From G963422445 sp963422445 (GTDB lineage: Bacteria; Pseudomonadota; Alphaproteobacteria; Thalassobaculales; Thalassobaculaceae): DNA of 64,000 bases. The stretch lies in assembly GCA_963422445.2 (NCBI GenBank), contig CAXXOV010000001.1:248001-312000 (forward strand). Direction: 5' to 3'. The position numbers were made by a program, and so were the translations under genes. The notes beneath the pieces are model-generated. The model did not search any database. It was not told the DNA's origin and saw nothing but the letters and a program-made list of their open reading frames with translations. Positions 1-8,892 of this stretch are shown here, one piece after another; the stretch's first letter is position 1; the number at the start of each line of letters is the position of its first letter.

Positions 1-402
1 GATGGTCCCACCACCACGCGCCGGCACCTCGACAGCATAGAGCATGTCAAGGCGCGGCAAGCGGCTTTCATAAGTGGCATCGGCATGCCAGTTGACAGCC
101 CGCCTGATCCCGAACGGATCAACGTTACCATCATCGTCGACATTGCGGACATAGGAGACCTCGGCAATCTCCAGGTGCCGATAATTCAGCATCACATGTT
201 TTTGCGGCGTGCCGAAATGGCTAGCAAAGGCATGCAGGGCCGGCGCATCGAAATGCTGGTTTCGGAACACCAGAACCGCATGTTCGGCGAACGCCATCTC
301 GATCCAGGTCAAAATGTCTGGATCGATCACCTGCACTGCCTCGATTCCCACTACCTCACGACCGAAGCCGTCGCCGAGCGGGCGAAGTTCCGGTTGCCCC
401 AT
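1..402 (-). CDS. TauD/TfdA-family dioxygenase, N-terminal part (cut by window edge)
   Basis: N-terminal 134 residues of an Fe(II)/2-oxoglutarate-dependent dioxygenase of the TauD/TfdA family; the C-terminal half lies outside the window. The start is typical of the family (MGQPELRPLGDGFG, then REVVGIEA), followed by HAVLVFRNQ and FASHFGTPQ. The HxD iron-binding motif is seen in NWHADATYESR, followed by LYAVEVPARGGGT. The ATG at 400-402 has a GGGAG ribosome-binding site about six bases upstream. The substrate cannot be told from this half; taurine, sulfonate and other carboxylate substrates are all known in the family. Two further TauD-type genes occur in the window. Confidence 0.85.
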   Translation of the reverse strand, partial: MGQPELRPLGDGFGREVVGIEAVQVIDPDILTWIEMAFAEHAVLVFRNQHFDAPALHAFASHFGTPQKHVMLNYRHLEIAEVSYVRNVDDDGNVDPFGIRRAVNWHADATYESRLPRLDMLYAVEVPARGGGTI

Positions 403-716
403 CAGGTACTCCCGATTCAATCGCCGATGCCGGCACGATGCCACAGCGCACGGCATTCGCAAAGACTGCGATGCCGAGATTCGCCCGATAGTCTGAAAAG
501 CACCAATGGCGTTTCCTTGCGAATTCCACCAACCCGGAGATGGGCATGACAAAGTTGTCGGCTGGATGCCGCGGCCGCAGGGTCAAGAACGTTACGGTCC
601 GAACTGCAACAGCGCACTCTGCGGACAAACGGCAAGCGATGACATTCGGTTATACAATCGGAGATATATAATCAGTCAATGTGGAAGATTAACTCGCGTG
701 TAATAAAGTAAATCCA
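403..716. other. intergenic region between TauD-type gene and fic pseudogene
   Basis: About 310 bases between two genes transcribed away from each other. Short open frames on both strands do not resemble known proteins. The last 60 bases before the fic remnant are AT-rich, which could hold its former promoter. I see no RNA gene or repeat. Confidence 0.4.
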
Positions 717-1637
717 ATGATATCGAAGAAAGCTTACGAAATCACCCAACCTTGGCTCGATTTTGCGTCTGACCTCCGGCAGTTGCGCGATATCGCCCGC
801 GCTTTCAACGAACTGGTCCAGGATCTGGAAAAGAACGGCCACGTAGCGCTGACAACGAGGCGCATCGGCTGGATCAACGAAGCAATCTTGCGTGATCCTG
901 AAATCGAAGCATATAGTCATCCTGGGCAGGCTCGCATCTCGAACGTTGTTGTTGGCCTGTACCGATGCCGCGATCGGCGAGATGTCAGGTATCTTCTTGA
1001 GCATTTCTGTGACGTCTTCAACGACGACGAACTGCCGGAAGACAATCGGATTTCATTCGCTATTCTCAAGGCAATCCTTGCTCATCTCTATTTCGTCTGG
1101 ATTCACCCGTTTGGCGACGGGAACGGACACACGGCACAGCTTATCGAATTGGCAATCCTGCTTAAAGCGGATCTACCACAACCGGCCTGTCATTTGCTTA
1201 GAAATCACTATGATCAGACCTGAAGTGAACATGATCGAAGGCTCGAACACGCGAGCCGTAAAGAGAATGGCCGGTATGATTTTGTATCCTGCGAACTTAT
1301 CGGATTCGTAGACGGATTGCGGGAACAGACTTTGCTCATTCAAAACCATAAGGCAACGGAAACATGGATCAATCTTGCCCGTGAATAATTCCGCACGAAC
1401 CGAGGTGCGATTGCCCGCCTCCGGTGTTTTCTAGAACTCGGATTGGCTCGGGTCGATTCTCCTGTTCCGGTCCGTGATCTGCCCAGATTAAATCCGGACC
1501 TGGCACAGGAATACGCCAGGGTTTCCCACCGGACGCTCGTCCGTGATGTCGAAGTATTCGCGCAATGCCAATTCATTCTGGCGAACCACCAAGGCGTCTG
1601 GAGCAACAAGGAACGGATCTTCGCATTTCTTCCCTGA
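717..1637 (+). pseudogene. Fic/DOC-family protein, broken by two in-frame stop codons
   Basis: Fic proteins transfer AMP or another nucleotide moiety to target proteins. One continuous frame encodes a full-length Fic protein (about 300 residues), but it contains stops at 1221-1223 (TGA) and 1386-1388 (TAA). The Fic helix reads HPFGDGNGHTAQLIE; the family motif is HPFxDGNGRxxR, so both arginines are replaced (H and Q). After the first stop the same frame continues with GFVDGLREQTLLIQ. After the second it gives a C-terminal winged-helix-like end (VDSPVPVRDLPRLNPDLAQE) closing at NKERIFAFLP. No indel is needed to join the pieces. All four changes are consistent with C-to-T or G-to-A transitions. 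The gene is almost certainly inactive. Confidence 0.85.
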
Positions 1638-2030
1638 CGCAACAGGCGACCGAATGCGGCAATACCCGAATGACGCGAACCGGCCGCGACCGAACCCGGT
1701 TCGTCGCACGGACGCGCTGCAACACCAAGAAATCAGTCGCCGGTCTGCAAGGACCGGTGCGCCGAAATCCATCGTCGATGTCCAGACCGATCGGACCACT
1801 GCTGGATTTATCCTTGTCTGCAACACATCCAGGCACTCACAGGTACCGGCGTTCAGTTCTGACCGGTATCAGGTGAGGATCCTGTCAGCGGGCACAATAC
1901 TTTTGGCCGCCATGACGACGCATCCAGCGCCGGTGCCCGAAATCCGCAATTGCGGCGCGATCAACCACGATGTGTCCCGATCAAACCAATCATATCATGT
2001 GGCTTCTGGCCGCAAGTCCGAAACTGAACG
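1638..2030. other. intergenic region
   Basis: About 390 bases between the fic remnant and the convergent FAH-family gene. A long plus-strand frame crosses it but has no recognisable protein features and runs into the antisense of the FAH gene, so I do not call a gene. Confidence 0.4.
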
Positions 2031-2813
2031 TCACTGTCCCGCAATGACGGAATTCGACAGCACTCCAATACCCGTAATCTCGATCTCGCAGATGTCACCC
2101 GGCTTCATGTTTTCCGCGCGACCTTCCGTGCCCATCCAGATCATGTCACCCGGGTCGAGAGTCAGGTAGCGCGACATCCGGCTGATATACCGCGCAACTC
2201 CGAAGATCATGGTGTTGGTCGCAAACCGAATCACTTGACGGCCATTCAGACGGACAATCGTGTTCAGTGCTTCAAGATCGACATCGGTCTCGATCCACGG
2301 GCCCATCGGGGCGAAGGTATCGGTGTTCTTGGCCCGCCACAGGGTGCGGTCGGCACGTTGCCAGGTGCGTTCACTCACATCATTGCCGATCGTGTAACCG
2401 AACACGCTGGTTAACGCGTCGGCCTCGCTGATGTTCCGGGTTCGCCGGCCGATGATCGCCACCAGTTCCGCTTCATATTGAAACTCTTCCGAGGAGTCCG
2501 ACGGCTTGATGATCGGTTGATCATGAGCCACCAGTGCATTGTTGGCCCGATAGCCGATATCGGGCTCGGTCGGGATGTTCGGTTCGCGATTGTTGGCTCG
2601 AGCCTGTTCGATGACATGTTCGGCATAGTTCAATCCGGCCGCGTAGAACGTCCGCGGCTGCAACGGAACCAGGAACTTGGCGTCGTTGACGGCGACGCTC
2701 CCGCCGGTGCGCTGACCACCGTCGAATAATCCGCCCTCGACCAGACAAATCCGGTCATCTTCGACGATCCCGTGCATGGCGGCGCCGTCAACGTCTATTC
2801 GGGCTATACGCAT
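2031..2813 (-). CDS. fumarylacetoacetate hydrolase (FAH) family protein
   Basis: FAH-superfamily hydrolases and decarboxylases cleave or decarboxylate beta-keto acids, often late in aromatic-ring degradation. The 260 residues match the usual short bacterial length: a small N-terminal domain (1-50), then the FAH core from about residue 52 (FYAAGLNYAEH). Divalent-metal ligands are visible as E114 and E116 (FQYEAELVAIIG) and D145 (GYTIGNDVSERTWQR). GDMIWMGTEGRAENMKPGD near the C-terminus is also typical. It diverges from a probable alpha/beta hydrolase gene at 2988, so the two may be co-regulated. It could act with the ring-oxygenase sets further along, but they are more than 30 kb away. The substrate is unknown. 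Confidence 0.88.
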   Translation of the reverse strand: MRIARIDVDGAAMHGIVEDDRICLVEGGLFDGGQRTGGSVAVNDAKFLVPLQPRTFYAAGLNYAEHVIEQARANNREPNIPTEPDIGYRANNALVAHDQPIIKPSDSSEEFQYEAELVAIIGRRTRNISEADALTSVFGYTIGNDVSERTWQRADRTLWRAKNTDTFAPMGPWIETDVDLEALNTIVRLNGRQVIRFATNTMIFGVARYISRMSRYLTLDPGDMIWMGTEGRAENMKPGDICEIEITGIGVLSNSVIAGQ

Positions 2814-2987
2814 GAATTCTGCTCCGCTCCTGCCACGATGACGCCTACCGCAAAATGTGTTGTGGTACGCTTGCTAGGTCAAGCTGGCCGGAACCAGGGC
2901 CTTGCAAGCTGGCCCGTGAAGCACGACATTGCCGCTCTGGCGCGCGCTGCCGCTATGGTGGGCGGCTCATCGAGGAATGGCAAGGCA

Positions 2988-3929
2988 ATGTATGCACTCA
3001 GTGATTTCGGGAGTTTTCATGTCGGCGGCCGCCGGGTCGAGGTCAATGGCAAGCTCAAGCAGACGGTCTGGTACACTGAAGCCATGTCCTATGAATACGA
3101 CCCGAACGGACACTTCCTGATCGAGCAACTCTATGTCCAGTATTTCATACCTGCCGAACAGCGATTCCCGCATCCGCTTGTCCTGTTGCATGGCGGCGGC
3201 CTGACCGGAGCCTGCTGGGAAACGACCCCGGACGGACGGCCTGGCTGGCTGCACGAATTCCTGCGGCAAGGATTCGCGGTCTACGTCATCGACAACGTGG
3301 AACGCGGCCGTTCCGGTTTCTGCGCCATCGACGGTATCTGGGAGGGTGAACCGGTATCGCGCACCGCTGCCGAAGCCTGGGATCTATTCCGCTTCGGACG
3401 ACCGGAGGATTTTGCGAACGGCACGCCATTCCCGGGCCAACGGTTTCCACTGCAGGCGATGGAGGCTTTCGAACGGCAATTCGTGCCGCGATGGACATCG
3501 ACATCGGCGGTGCAGATCCGCGGCATCGGAGCGGCATTGCAGAAAATCGGCCCCTGCGTTCTGATCTGCCACAGTCAGGGCGGCTATCTCGGAAGCCATG
3601 CCGCGGTCGGCAATCCCGACACGATCCGTGGTGTGGTCTGCGCCGAGGGGTCCGGTTGGCCGACCGACGGCCACATCACCGCTCAGACCGTGAACGGCCG
3701 GCCGTGGTTGCTGTTGCTCGGCGATTTCCTCGATCAGTCCGCGCGCTGGAGTCTTGCCAGAAAGGACACGGCCGCCTTTGGATGCAAAGTCGTTGCCGCC
3801 GGCGGCCGCGCGGACCTCGTCGAATTGCCGGATGTTGGTTTTCCAGGCGCGACCCACATGTTCATGATGGATGAACATTCGGCGGAAATTGCAAACTGGG
3901 TAGGCAACTGGATCCGTGAAACCTGTTGA
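2988..3929 (+). CDS. alpha/beta hydrolase (esterase-like)
   Basis: Alpha/beta-hydrolase fold protein of about 313 residues. The oxyanion-hole segment is PLVLLHGGGLTGACWE (about 63-78) and the nucleophile elbow is CHSQGG with Ser196. The catalytic His is probably in GATHMFMMDEHS near the C-terminus, and the acid may be Glu220 (VVCAEGSG). There is no clear signal peptide, so it is likely cytoplasmic. The frame is open back to 2772, but that would overlap the divergent FAH gene. I chose the ATG at 2988, which has GAGGA about 11 bases upstream; 2955 is an alternative. Its neighbours suggest a role in ester or lactone cleavage during catabolism, which is inference. Confidence 0.8.
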   Translation: MYALSDFGSFHVGGRRVEVNGKLKQTVWYTEAMSYEYDPNGHFLIEQLYVQYFIPAEQRFPHPLVLLHGGGLTGACWETTPDGRPGWLHEFLRQGFAVYVIDNVERGRSGFCAIDGIWEGEPVSRTAAEAWDLFRFGRPEDFANGTPFPGQRFPLQAMEAFERQFVPRWTSTSAVQIRGIGAALQKIGPCVLICHSQGGYLGSHAAVGNPDTIRGVVCAEGSGWPTDGHITAQTVNGRPWLLLLGDFLDQSARWSLARKDTAAFGCKVVAAGGRADLVELPDVGFPGATHMFMMDEHSAEIANWVGNWIRETC

Positions 3930-3950
3930 CCGGCGTCGGCCCGTCCGCAG

Positions 3951-5354
3951 TCAGACACTGACGATTTTGCCCGGATTCATGATGTTGTCGGGATCGAAAG
4001 CCATTTTCAAAGTCCGCATCAGCGCCATCGCCTCGCCATGCTCGGCTTGCAGGAAACCCATCTTGCCATAACCGACCCCGTGTTCACCGGTACAGGTGCC
4101 CCCCATGGCCAGGGCTCGCATCACCATGCGGTCCGAATGGGCCTGAGCCCGTGCCATTTCTTCCGCATTGTCGGGGTCGATGAGATAGACGAGATGAAAG
4201 TTGCCGTCACCGACATGCCCGACCAGCGGCGCCATCAAGCCCGTCCCCTCAATGTCTGCCCGGGTCTCGGCAATGCATTCGGCGAGACGCGAAACCGGCA
4301 CGCAGACATCGGTCGCCCAACCTTTGCTGCCCGGACGCAAGGCCAGCGCCGCGTAATAGGCATCATGGCGCGCCTGCCATAGCTTGTTCCGCTCCTCCGC
4401 TCTGGTCGTCCACTGGAATGCCGAACCGCCGAACTCCTCGGCAATCGCCTGCACGCTCTCAGCCTGCTCGACCACACTGGCATCGCTGCCGTGAAATTCG
4501 AAAAACAGGGTCGGTCGCGCTTCATATCCCGACAGCGAGGAATAGACCATGCAAGCCCTCATCTGAACGTCATCAAGAAGTTCCATGCGGGCGACCGGAA
4601 TACCGGACTGGACGGTGAGGATCGATGTGTTGACCGCGCTGTCAAGGTCGGGAAACTGACAGACCGCCGATGAAATCGCTTCCGGAACCCCATAAACCTT
4701 GAGCGTGATCTCGGTGATGACCCCAAGTGTGCCTTCCGACCCGACGAACAGGCGCGTAAGATCGTAGCCGGCAGACGACTTGCGGGCACGCCGCGCCGTC
4801 CGGACCACCCGGCCGGTTGCCGTAACCACGGTGAGCGAAAGCACATTCTCGCGCATCGTGCCGTAGCGTACAGCATTGGTCCCCGACGCCCGGGTTGCCG
4901 TCATGCCGCCGATCGAAGCATCGGCACCCGGATCAATCGGGAAGAACAGGCCGGTATCGCGCAGATAGTCGTTGAGTTGCTTGCGCGTCACGCCTGGTTG
5001 AACGGTAACGTCGAGATCCTCGACATTGACCTGCAGCACCGTATTCATTGCGGAAACATCTATGCACAGCCCACCGCGCAGCGCCGCGACGTGACCCTCG
5101 AGCGAGGTTCCAACACCGTAGGGAATGACCGGAAACCGGTATTCGGCACAGGTACTGACGGCATCCGCGATCTCCTCGGTCGTTGATGCAAAAAACACCG
5201 CATCGGGCGCGACCGCGGCATGATAGCTCTCGTCCTTGCCGTGATGCTCACGAACTGCCGCAGACAGGCTCAGGCGGTCGCCATAGCGTTGCTTCAGGAT
5301 CCCGAGTACCGTATCGCGGGTTGTCGAATCGGAGGGCTCGGCGTCGACCTGCAT
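3951..5354 (-). CDS. FAD-binding oxidase, D-lactate dehydrogenase (cytochrome)/GlcD-like
   Basis: Flavoprotein of 467 residues with an N-terminal FAD-binding PCMH domain and a C-terminal FAD-linked oxidase domain; it is expected to oxidise a 2-hydroxy acid such as D-lactate and pass electrons to a quinone or cytochrome. FAD-binding features are IPYGVGTSLEGHVAA, GGLCIDVSAMN and DPGADASIGGM. The C-terminal domain shows LVGHVGDGNFHLVY and TCTGEHGVGYGKMGF, which carry the substrate and metal histidines of this family. The gene converges on the alpha/beta hydrolase, with 21 bases between stops. Glycolate oxidase subunit GlcD or another 2-hydroxyacid dehydrogenase is possible, but no GlcE or GlcF lies nearby. 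Confidence 0.88.
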   Translation of the reverse strand: MQVDAEPSDSTTRDTVLGILKQRYGDRLSLSAAVREHHGKDESYHAAVAPDAVFFASTTEEIADAVSTCAEYRFPVIPYGVGTSLEGHVAALRGGLCIDVSAMNTVLQVNVEDLDVTVQPGVTRKQLNDYLRDTGLFFPIDPGADASIGGMTATRASGTNAVRYGTMRENVLSLTVVTATGRVVRTARRARKSSAGYDLTRLFVGSEGTLGVITEITLKVYGVPEAISSAVCQFPDLDSAVNTSILTVQSGIPVARMELLDDVQMRACMVYSSLSGYEARPTLFFEFHGSDASVVEQAESVQAIAEEFGGSAFQWTTRAEERNKLWQARHDAYYAALALRPGSKGWATDVCVPVSRLAECIAETRADIEGTGLMAPLVGHVGDGNFHLVYLIDPDNAEEMARAQAHSDRMVMRALAMGGTCTGEHGVGYGKMGFLQAEHGEAMALMRTLKMAFDPDNIMNPGKIVSV

Positions 5355-5782
5355 GGGAATCTCCGAATTGCAGCAAATGATCTGAACGACAACCTAATGC
5401 AGATCGGCGACACGCGAAAGGCGCCGGCCCCGGATAACACGGCGATCCCATGCTAAATTTGAGCACCGGTCGAGCGGCACTTTGACAACATACAGCGAAG
5501 TCATTTTCACAATTTGGTCCGTAAACGATCAAGTCGCCGGAGAAAACGGGCTTTTCTATCTTTTTTAGCAAGAATTCCTGTCGCCAAACTCTTGTCATGG
5601 ACTCGCTGTTTACAGCGTGGGATCACCGTGCCCGGATAACCTCGCTTGCAGCGCTGCAATGCGATCTTTATCTGGGAGGAAACGGACTTCCAATCGCTAC
5701 AAGGTCAGGGGCACGTCTGGCCAGGACGCAACGGATGGCCCGGCACCGTGTCGTTACCATAACCCGGATACAGGATGCGAAG
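5355..5782. other. intergenic region
   Basis: About 430 bases between divergent genes. The downstream frame is open through most of it (from 5597), but the N-terminal extension has no family resemblance, so I treat the region as promoter DNA for both genes. No RNA or repeat is recognised. Confidence 0.4.
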
Positions 5783-6262
5783 ATGACAGGAAACAAGACA
5801 TTGTATCTGGCAAATGCGTATGGCTTCTCAAGGCAGCAACGCGAGGGTTCTCTTGTATTACTGGTCGAAACCTTGTCACAACTCGGCGCCGAGGTCTGGG
5901 AACCTTTCGCTCGCAACAACCAGATCGACAAATCTGTCCCCGGGTGGGCTTATCAGGTCGGTCAGGCTGATCTTCACGATGTCCGTGACGCCGACGGCCT
6001 GTTTGCGGCCGTGAACGGATGTCCACCGGATGAAGGCGTGATGGTCGAACTTGGCATGGCAATCGCGTGGCAAAAGCCGATCTTCCTGTTCCGCGATGAT
6101 TTTCGCCGATGTACGGACAGCGAGGTCTACCCATTGAACCTGATGATTTTCACCGGCCTCCCCGAGATCGGCTGGGAGGCATTCTGGTATGACACGTTCG
6201 AAGAGCTCGCTGATCCGGACAAAGCTCTGGTCCGGTGGCTCAACGGCGAGACCCCGCCATAA
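5783..6262 (+). CDS. nucleoside 2-deoxyribosyltransferase-like protein
   Basis: Small protein of 159 residues resembling the nucleoside 2-deoxyribosyltransferase family, which swaps bases between deoxyribonucleosides or hydrolyses nucleoside monophosphates. It begins with the Rossmann-like strand KTLYLANAYGFS. It carries the active-site segment PPDEGVMVELGMA, where Glu89 would be the nucleophile, then KPIFLFRDDFR and YPLNLMI. The ATG at 5783 follows a purine-rich CAGGA; upstream in-frame starts add sequence unlike the family. A 105-base inverted repeat follows the stop codon directly and may end transcription. Its exact substrate is unknown. Confidence 0.75.
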   Translation: MTGNKTLYLANAYGFSRQQREGSLVLLVETLSQLGAEVWEPFARNNQIDKSVPGWAYQVGQADLHDVRDADGLFAAVNGCPPDEGVMVELGMAIAWQKPIFLFRDDFRRCTDSEVYPLNLMIFTGLPEIGWEAFWYDTFEELADPDKALVRWLNGETPP

Positions 6263-6367
6263 ACCGGTTCCGCCTGCGGGATATGATCCGGCAATCTGAA
6301 TAGCCGAATGGGATGATGTTGCCAGGTTCTCTCCTCGTAGAGATGATTCCGGATCAGGCGGAACCGG
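6263..6367. repeat. long imperfect inverted repeat after the deoxyribosyltransferase gene
   Basis: The left arm starts right after the stop codon: CCGGTTCCGCCTG at 6264-6276, then ATCCGG at 6286-6291. The right arm at 6349-6367 is CCGGATCAGGCGGAACCGG, complementary to the left apart from a nine-base insertion. The loop is about 57 bases. It could be a transcription terminator (no T-run follows) or the remains of a small non-coding mobile element. Confidence 0.5.
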
Positions 6368-6676
6368 GGTCCGGCGAGGGCTTCATCCTGGAATCGGACT
6401 TCGACGGTGTCGGGTGTTGTGCCCCGCCTAACACGTCAAGGTTGATCGTTCTGTGATCCTTGCAGAAGTTCGCCTGCCTCACAGGGTCGGCCCGGGGATG
6501 AAACGGGCGCCCGGAGAGAAAAATATCGGGGGCGTGGAGCAGATAGCGCGCCGTTTCGAGGAAACACGAGACAACAAACGCCGTCTTGATCCAGATGCCG
6601 GTTTCCCGTTTTCGAAGGCGTATGCTGCAGTCTTATTGGCGATGACAACGAAGGTATTCCATTGAGGACAACTCCT
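6368..6676. other. intergenic region before the toxin-antitoxin remnant
   Basis: About 310 bases with short open frames on both strands that I do not recognise. Nothing can be supported here. Confidence 0.35.
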
Positions 6677-6945
6677 GTGGCCCAATTGAGGGTACGGAAA
6701 GTGAGCCGGGACTTAGCGCGGTGTTCAAACGGCGGGCTGCCGCCCGCGGCCGGTCGGCGGAAGCCAAGCACAGGGACATTCTTCATGCCTCGCTTCTCGG
6801 GACCGAAGAGGATTTCTCCACCCGCGCCGAAACATTGCGGCGGCGACTTCGTTCTTCCATCGATAGCAGCGAAACGATCCGGGCCAACAGTGCCGGGAAC
6901 GGAGCCGCGCAGCCGGTTATGTGGTCGATGTCAGTGTCGCGGTAA
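6677..6945 (+). pseudogene. FitA-like ribbon-helix-helix antitoxin, frameshifted
   Basis: Antitoxin partner of the PIN toxin that follows. The N-terminus is read from a GTG at 6677 (VAQLRVRKVSRDLAR), which is the DNA-binding strand of a FitA/ribbon-helix-helix protein. After about base 6719 the homologous sequence continues in another frame (FKRRAAARGRSAEAKHRDIL, then EEDFSTRAETLRRRLRSS). One base appears to be lost at the junction, so no complete antitoxin can be made. The RGRSAEAEHRxIL pattern is characteristic of antitoxins paired with VapC/FitB toxins. Together with the broken toxin this is a dead module. Confidence 0.75.
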
Positions 6946-7045
6946 AATGGCCGGTGACCGAGACCTTCTCCGACGACGCGACAGGCCTCCTGGGACGCGG
7001 ATCGACCTTGGCCGCACCGGCTCTCGTCTTCGCCGAGGCCGCTAA

Positions 7046-8229
7046 GGATTGTCTGAACAAGTCGGTTTTGGTACAATTGGCTTCTTGGTGACGGAGTGGA
7101 GTGCGAGCCATGGAGCAAGCGACGTTTGCAGAGCTGGAGCACGACCTGAAGACGCGTCGGACGCGGCGCGAGGTCTTTCTCGAGACGATGGACGGGCTGG
7201 TTCCCTGGGAGCGGCTGGAGGCGCGCATCGAGCCGTTCTACCCGAAGGCCGGGCGCGGTCGGCGGCCCTATCCGCTGAGCGTGATGCTGCGGGTGCACTG
7301 GGTTGCAGCTGTTCTACAATCTGAGCGACCCTGGGATGGAGGACCTGCTTTACGAGGTGGAGTCGGTACGGCGGTTTGTGGGGCTGCGCCTCTCGGGTGC
7401 GCTGCCTGACGAGACGACGATCCTGCATTTCCGCCACTTGCTGGAGACGCATGGTCTGGGCGAGACGCTGTTCGAGGAGATCAACGCACATCTGGCCTCT
7501 CTCGGACACCGCTTGAGCAAGGGAACGATCGTGGACGCGAGTCTCATTGCCGCGCCGTCGTCGACGAAGAACCGCAAGGGCGAGCGGGACCCGGAGATGC
7601 ATCAGACGAAGAAGGGCAATCAGTGGCATTTCGGGATGAAGGCGCACATCGGGGTGGATGCGCAGTCGGGCTTGACGCACAGCGTGGAGACGACGCCGGC
7701 GACTGTCTCGGATGTGGCGACGGCGCACGCGCTGTTGCACGGGGGCGAGGAGCAGGTGTGGGGTGACGCGGGCTATCAGGGGGTGGACAAGCGCGCGGAG
7801 AACCGGGACACGGACGTGGACTGGGAGGTGGCGATGAAGCCCGGCAAGCGCCGGGGGCTGGACAAGGCGGGCCCGGAGGCGGCGGCGGAGAGGCGCAAGG
7901 CGTCGGTTCGGGCCAAGGTGGAGCATCCGTTCCTGTATGTGAAGCGCCACTTCGGCTACGCGAAGGTGCGCTATCGGGGGCTGGCGAAGAACACGCAACG
8001 CATCGCCGTGCTGCTCGGGTTCACCAATCTGCTCATCGCGGGGCGCGACGCCACCGCCTGACGTGGGGGGGAGTCCGTCCGCAACCGCCGCAAGGCGGCG
8101 GGGACGGTCGGCTCGGGCATCAAAATCCCCATTTCCTGGCGCGACAACACGTCCCCGATGGGCTCTGGCGTTTCATCCACGGGCCACGACACACGTATAC
8201 CCGAAAAAACGGGGTTGTTCAGACATTCC
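7046..8229 (+). mobile_element. IS5-family insertion sequence (1184 bp) inside vapC
   Basis: The ends are defined by terminal inverted repeats: left end GGATTGTCTGAACAAG at 7046, right end (reverse complement) GGAATGTCTGAACAAC at 8229. Homology extends about 24 bases with mismatches. The element is flanked by the 4-bp direct repeat CTAA at 7042-7045 and 8230-8233, matching the YTAR target preference of the IS5 group. It carries one transposase gene, which is frameshifted. The insertion splits a PIN toxin gene whose two halves rejoin in frame on excision of the element. Confidence 0.9.
7110..8061 (+). pseudogene. IS5-family transposase, single frameshift
   Basis: DDE transposase of about 317 residues in two frames. 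The first part (7110 to about 7300) begins MEQATFAELEHDLK and ends at VMLRVH. The second, from about 7303, continues QLFYNLSDPGMEDLLYEVES and runs to the stop at 8061. One extra G near 7301 would explain the shift. The catalytic residues are present in the second part: D in TIVDASLIAAPSS, D in VWGDAGYQGVDK, and E in VRAKVEHPFLYVKRHFGY. No slippery heptamer is obvious at the junction, so I read this as a mutation and not programmed frameshifting. The element probably cannot move by itself. Confidence 0.85.
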
Positions 8230-8599
8230 CTAACGCCCTGTGGGCCATGCGCCGGCGCGGTGACAGTGCCGCCGGGGATCTGAAGGCCGCGGGGAGATCT
8301 TGAAAGCGGCGCCGGTTCCGGTGCTCTTCTCCATGCTGCAACTCGTCCCCGCCGCCGCGCGGTTGGCGGTAGGCCTTGATCATCCGGTTTATGACCGCTT
8401 CTATCTCGCCTCGGCGATTCAGACGCAGTACCCAGTCGTGACGGCCGGCGCGCGCTTCCACGACAAGGTACGCGGCCACCCCTACCTGTCGAACCAGATC
8501 CCGCACGTGGCGCGCACCGGACTGGGCAGTTCTGCAACCCGAGGATGCATTGTAGTCACCTCGCTCCGGCTCGTCGATTTTAAAAACTTCGCCGATGTG

Positions 8600-8715
8600 C
8601 TGGGTCAACCGACACCGCTCCCGCAGGCGTGGTCGCACCTCCGTCTCGAACCACTCATCCAGCACGTGATGCAGGAAGATATTCGAAATCAACAACGATA
8701 TCGCACCGCGCGATC
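8600..8715 (-). pseudogene. group II intron reverse transcriptase fragment
   Basis: A short minus-strand stretch reads GAISLLISNIFLHHVL followed by DEWFETEVRPRLRERC. This matches the conserved reverse-transcriptase region GGVISPLLANIFLHHVLDEWF of group II intron maturases, just before the YADD box. Flanking sequence on both sides has no further homology that I can see and the YADD motif is missing. It is a small relic. A second, larger maturase relic lies near 48.3 kb. Confidence 0.55.
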
Positions 8716-8892
8716 ACACGCCGCTTACACGTCATGACGTACGTTGCCGGGTGCCATGTAACACTCGCTTCCATCTGGTGAGCCGAACCTCTACGGACAG
8801 GCCTCGAATCCAACGGCTCGCCACGAAAGGTCCCGTTCATGCGCGACCTCCTTTCATTGGCTCTCTCATTCCCGGGACTTGCCCCGGCACAA

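Larger units (their letters stand above)
6921..8510 (+). pseudogene. VapC/FitB-type PIN-domain toxin, interrupted by an IS5-family element
   Basis: A PIN-domain ribonuclease toxin gene cut in two. The 5' part (6921-7045, GTG start) reads VVDVSVAVKWPVTETFSDD and LAAPALVFAEAA. Removing the insertion and one CTAA copy rejoins it to 8234 onward, giving AEAANALWAMRRRGDSA. The C-terminal part continues from about 8300 in a different frame (KAAPVPVLFSMLQLVPAAA, HPVYDRFYLASAIQ, YPVVTAGARFHDKVRG). A separate one-base indel therefore lies near 8290. The first PIN aspartate (VVDVS) is present, but the late acidic residue expected in VVTADARF is replaced by G. The toxin is inactive. The C-terminal end is set approximately. 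Confidence 0.82.

Noticed and set aside
1543..2169. 208-codon plus-strand open frame
   Set aside because: It starts inside the fic remnant in another frame, ends antisense to the FAH gene and shows no protein features.
7303..7320. Programmed frameshift in the first IS5 transposase
   Set aside because: No A- or G-run slippery heptamer is seen at the junction, and one inserted G explains the shift; unlike the element at 48.7 kb.
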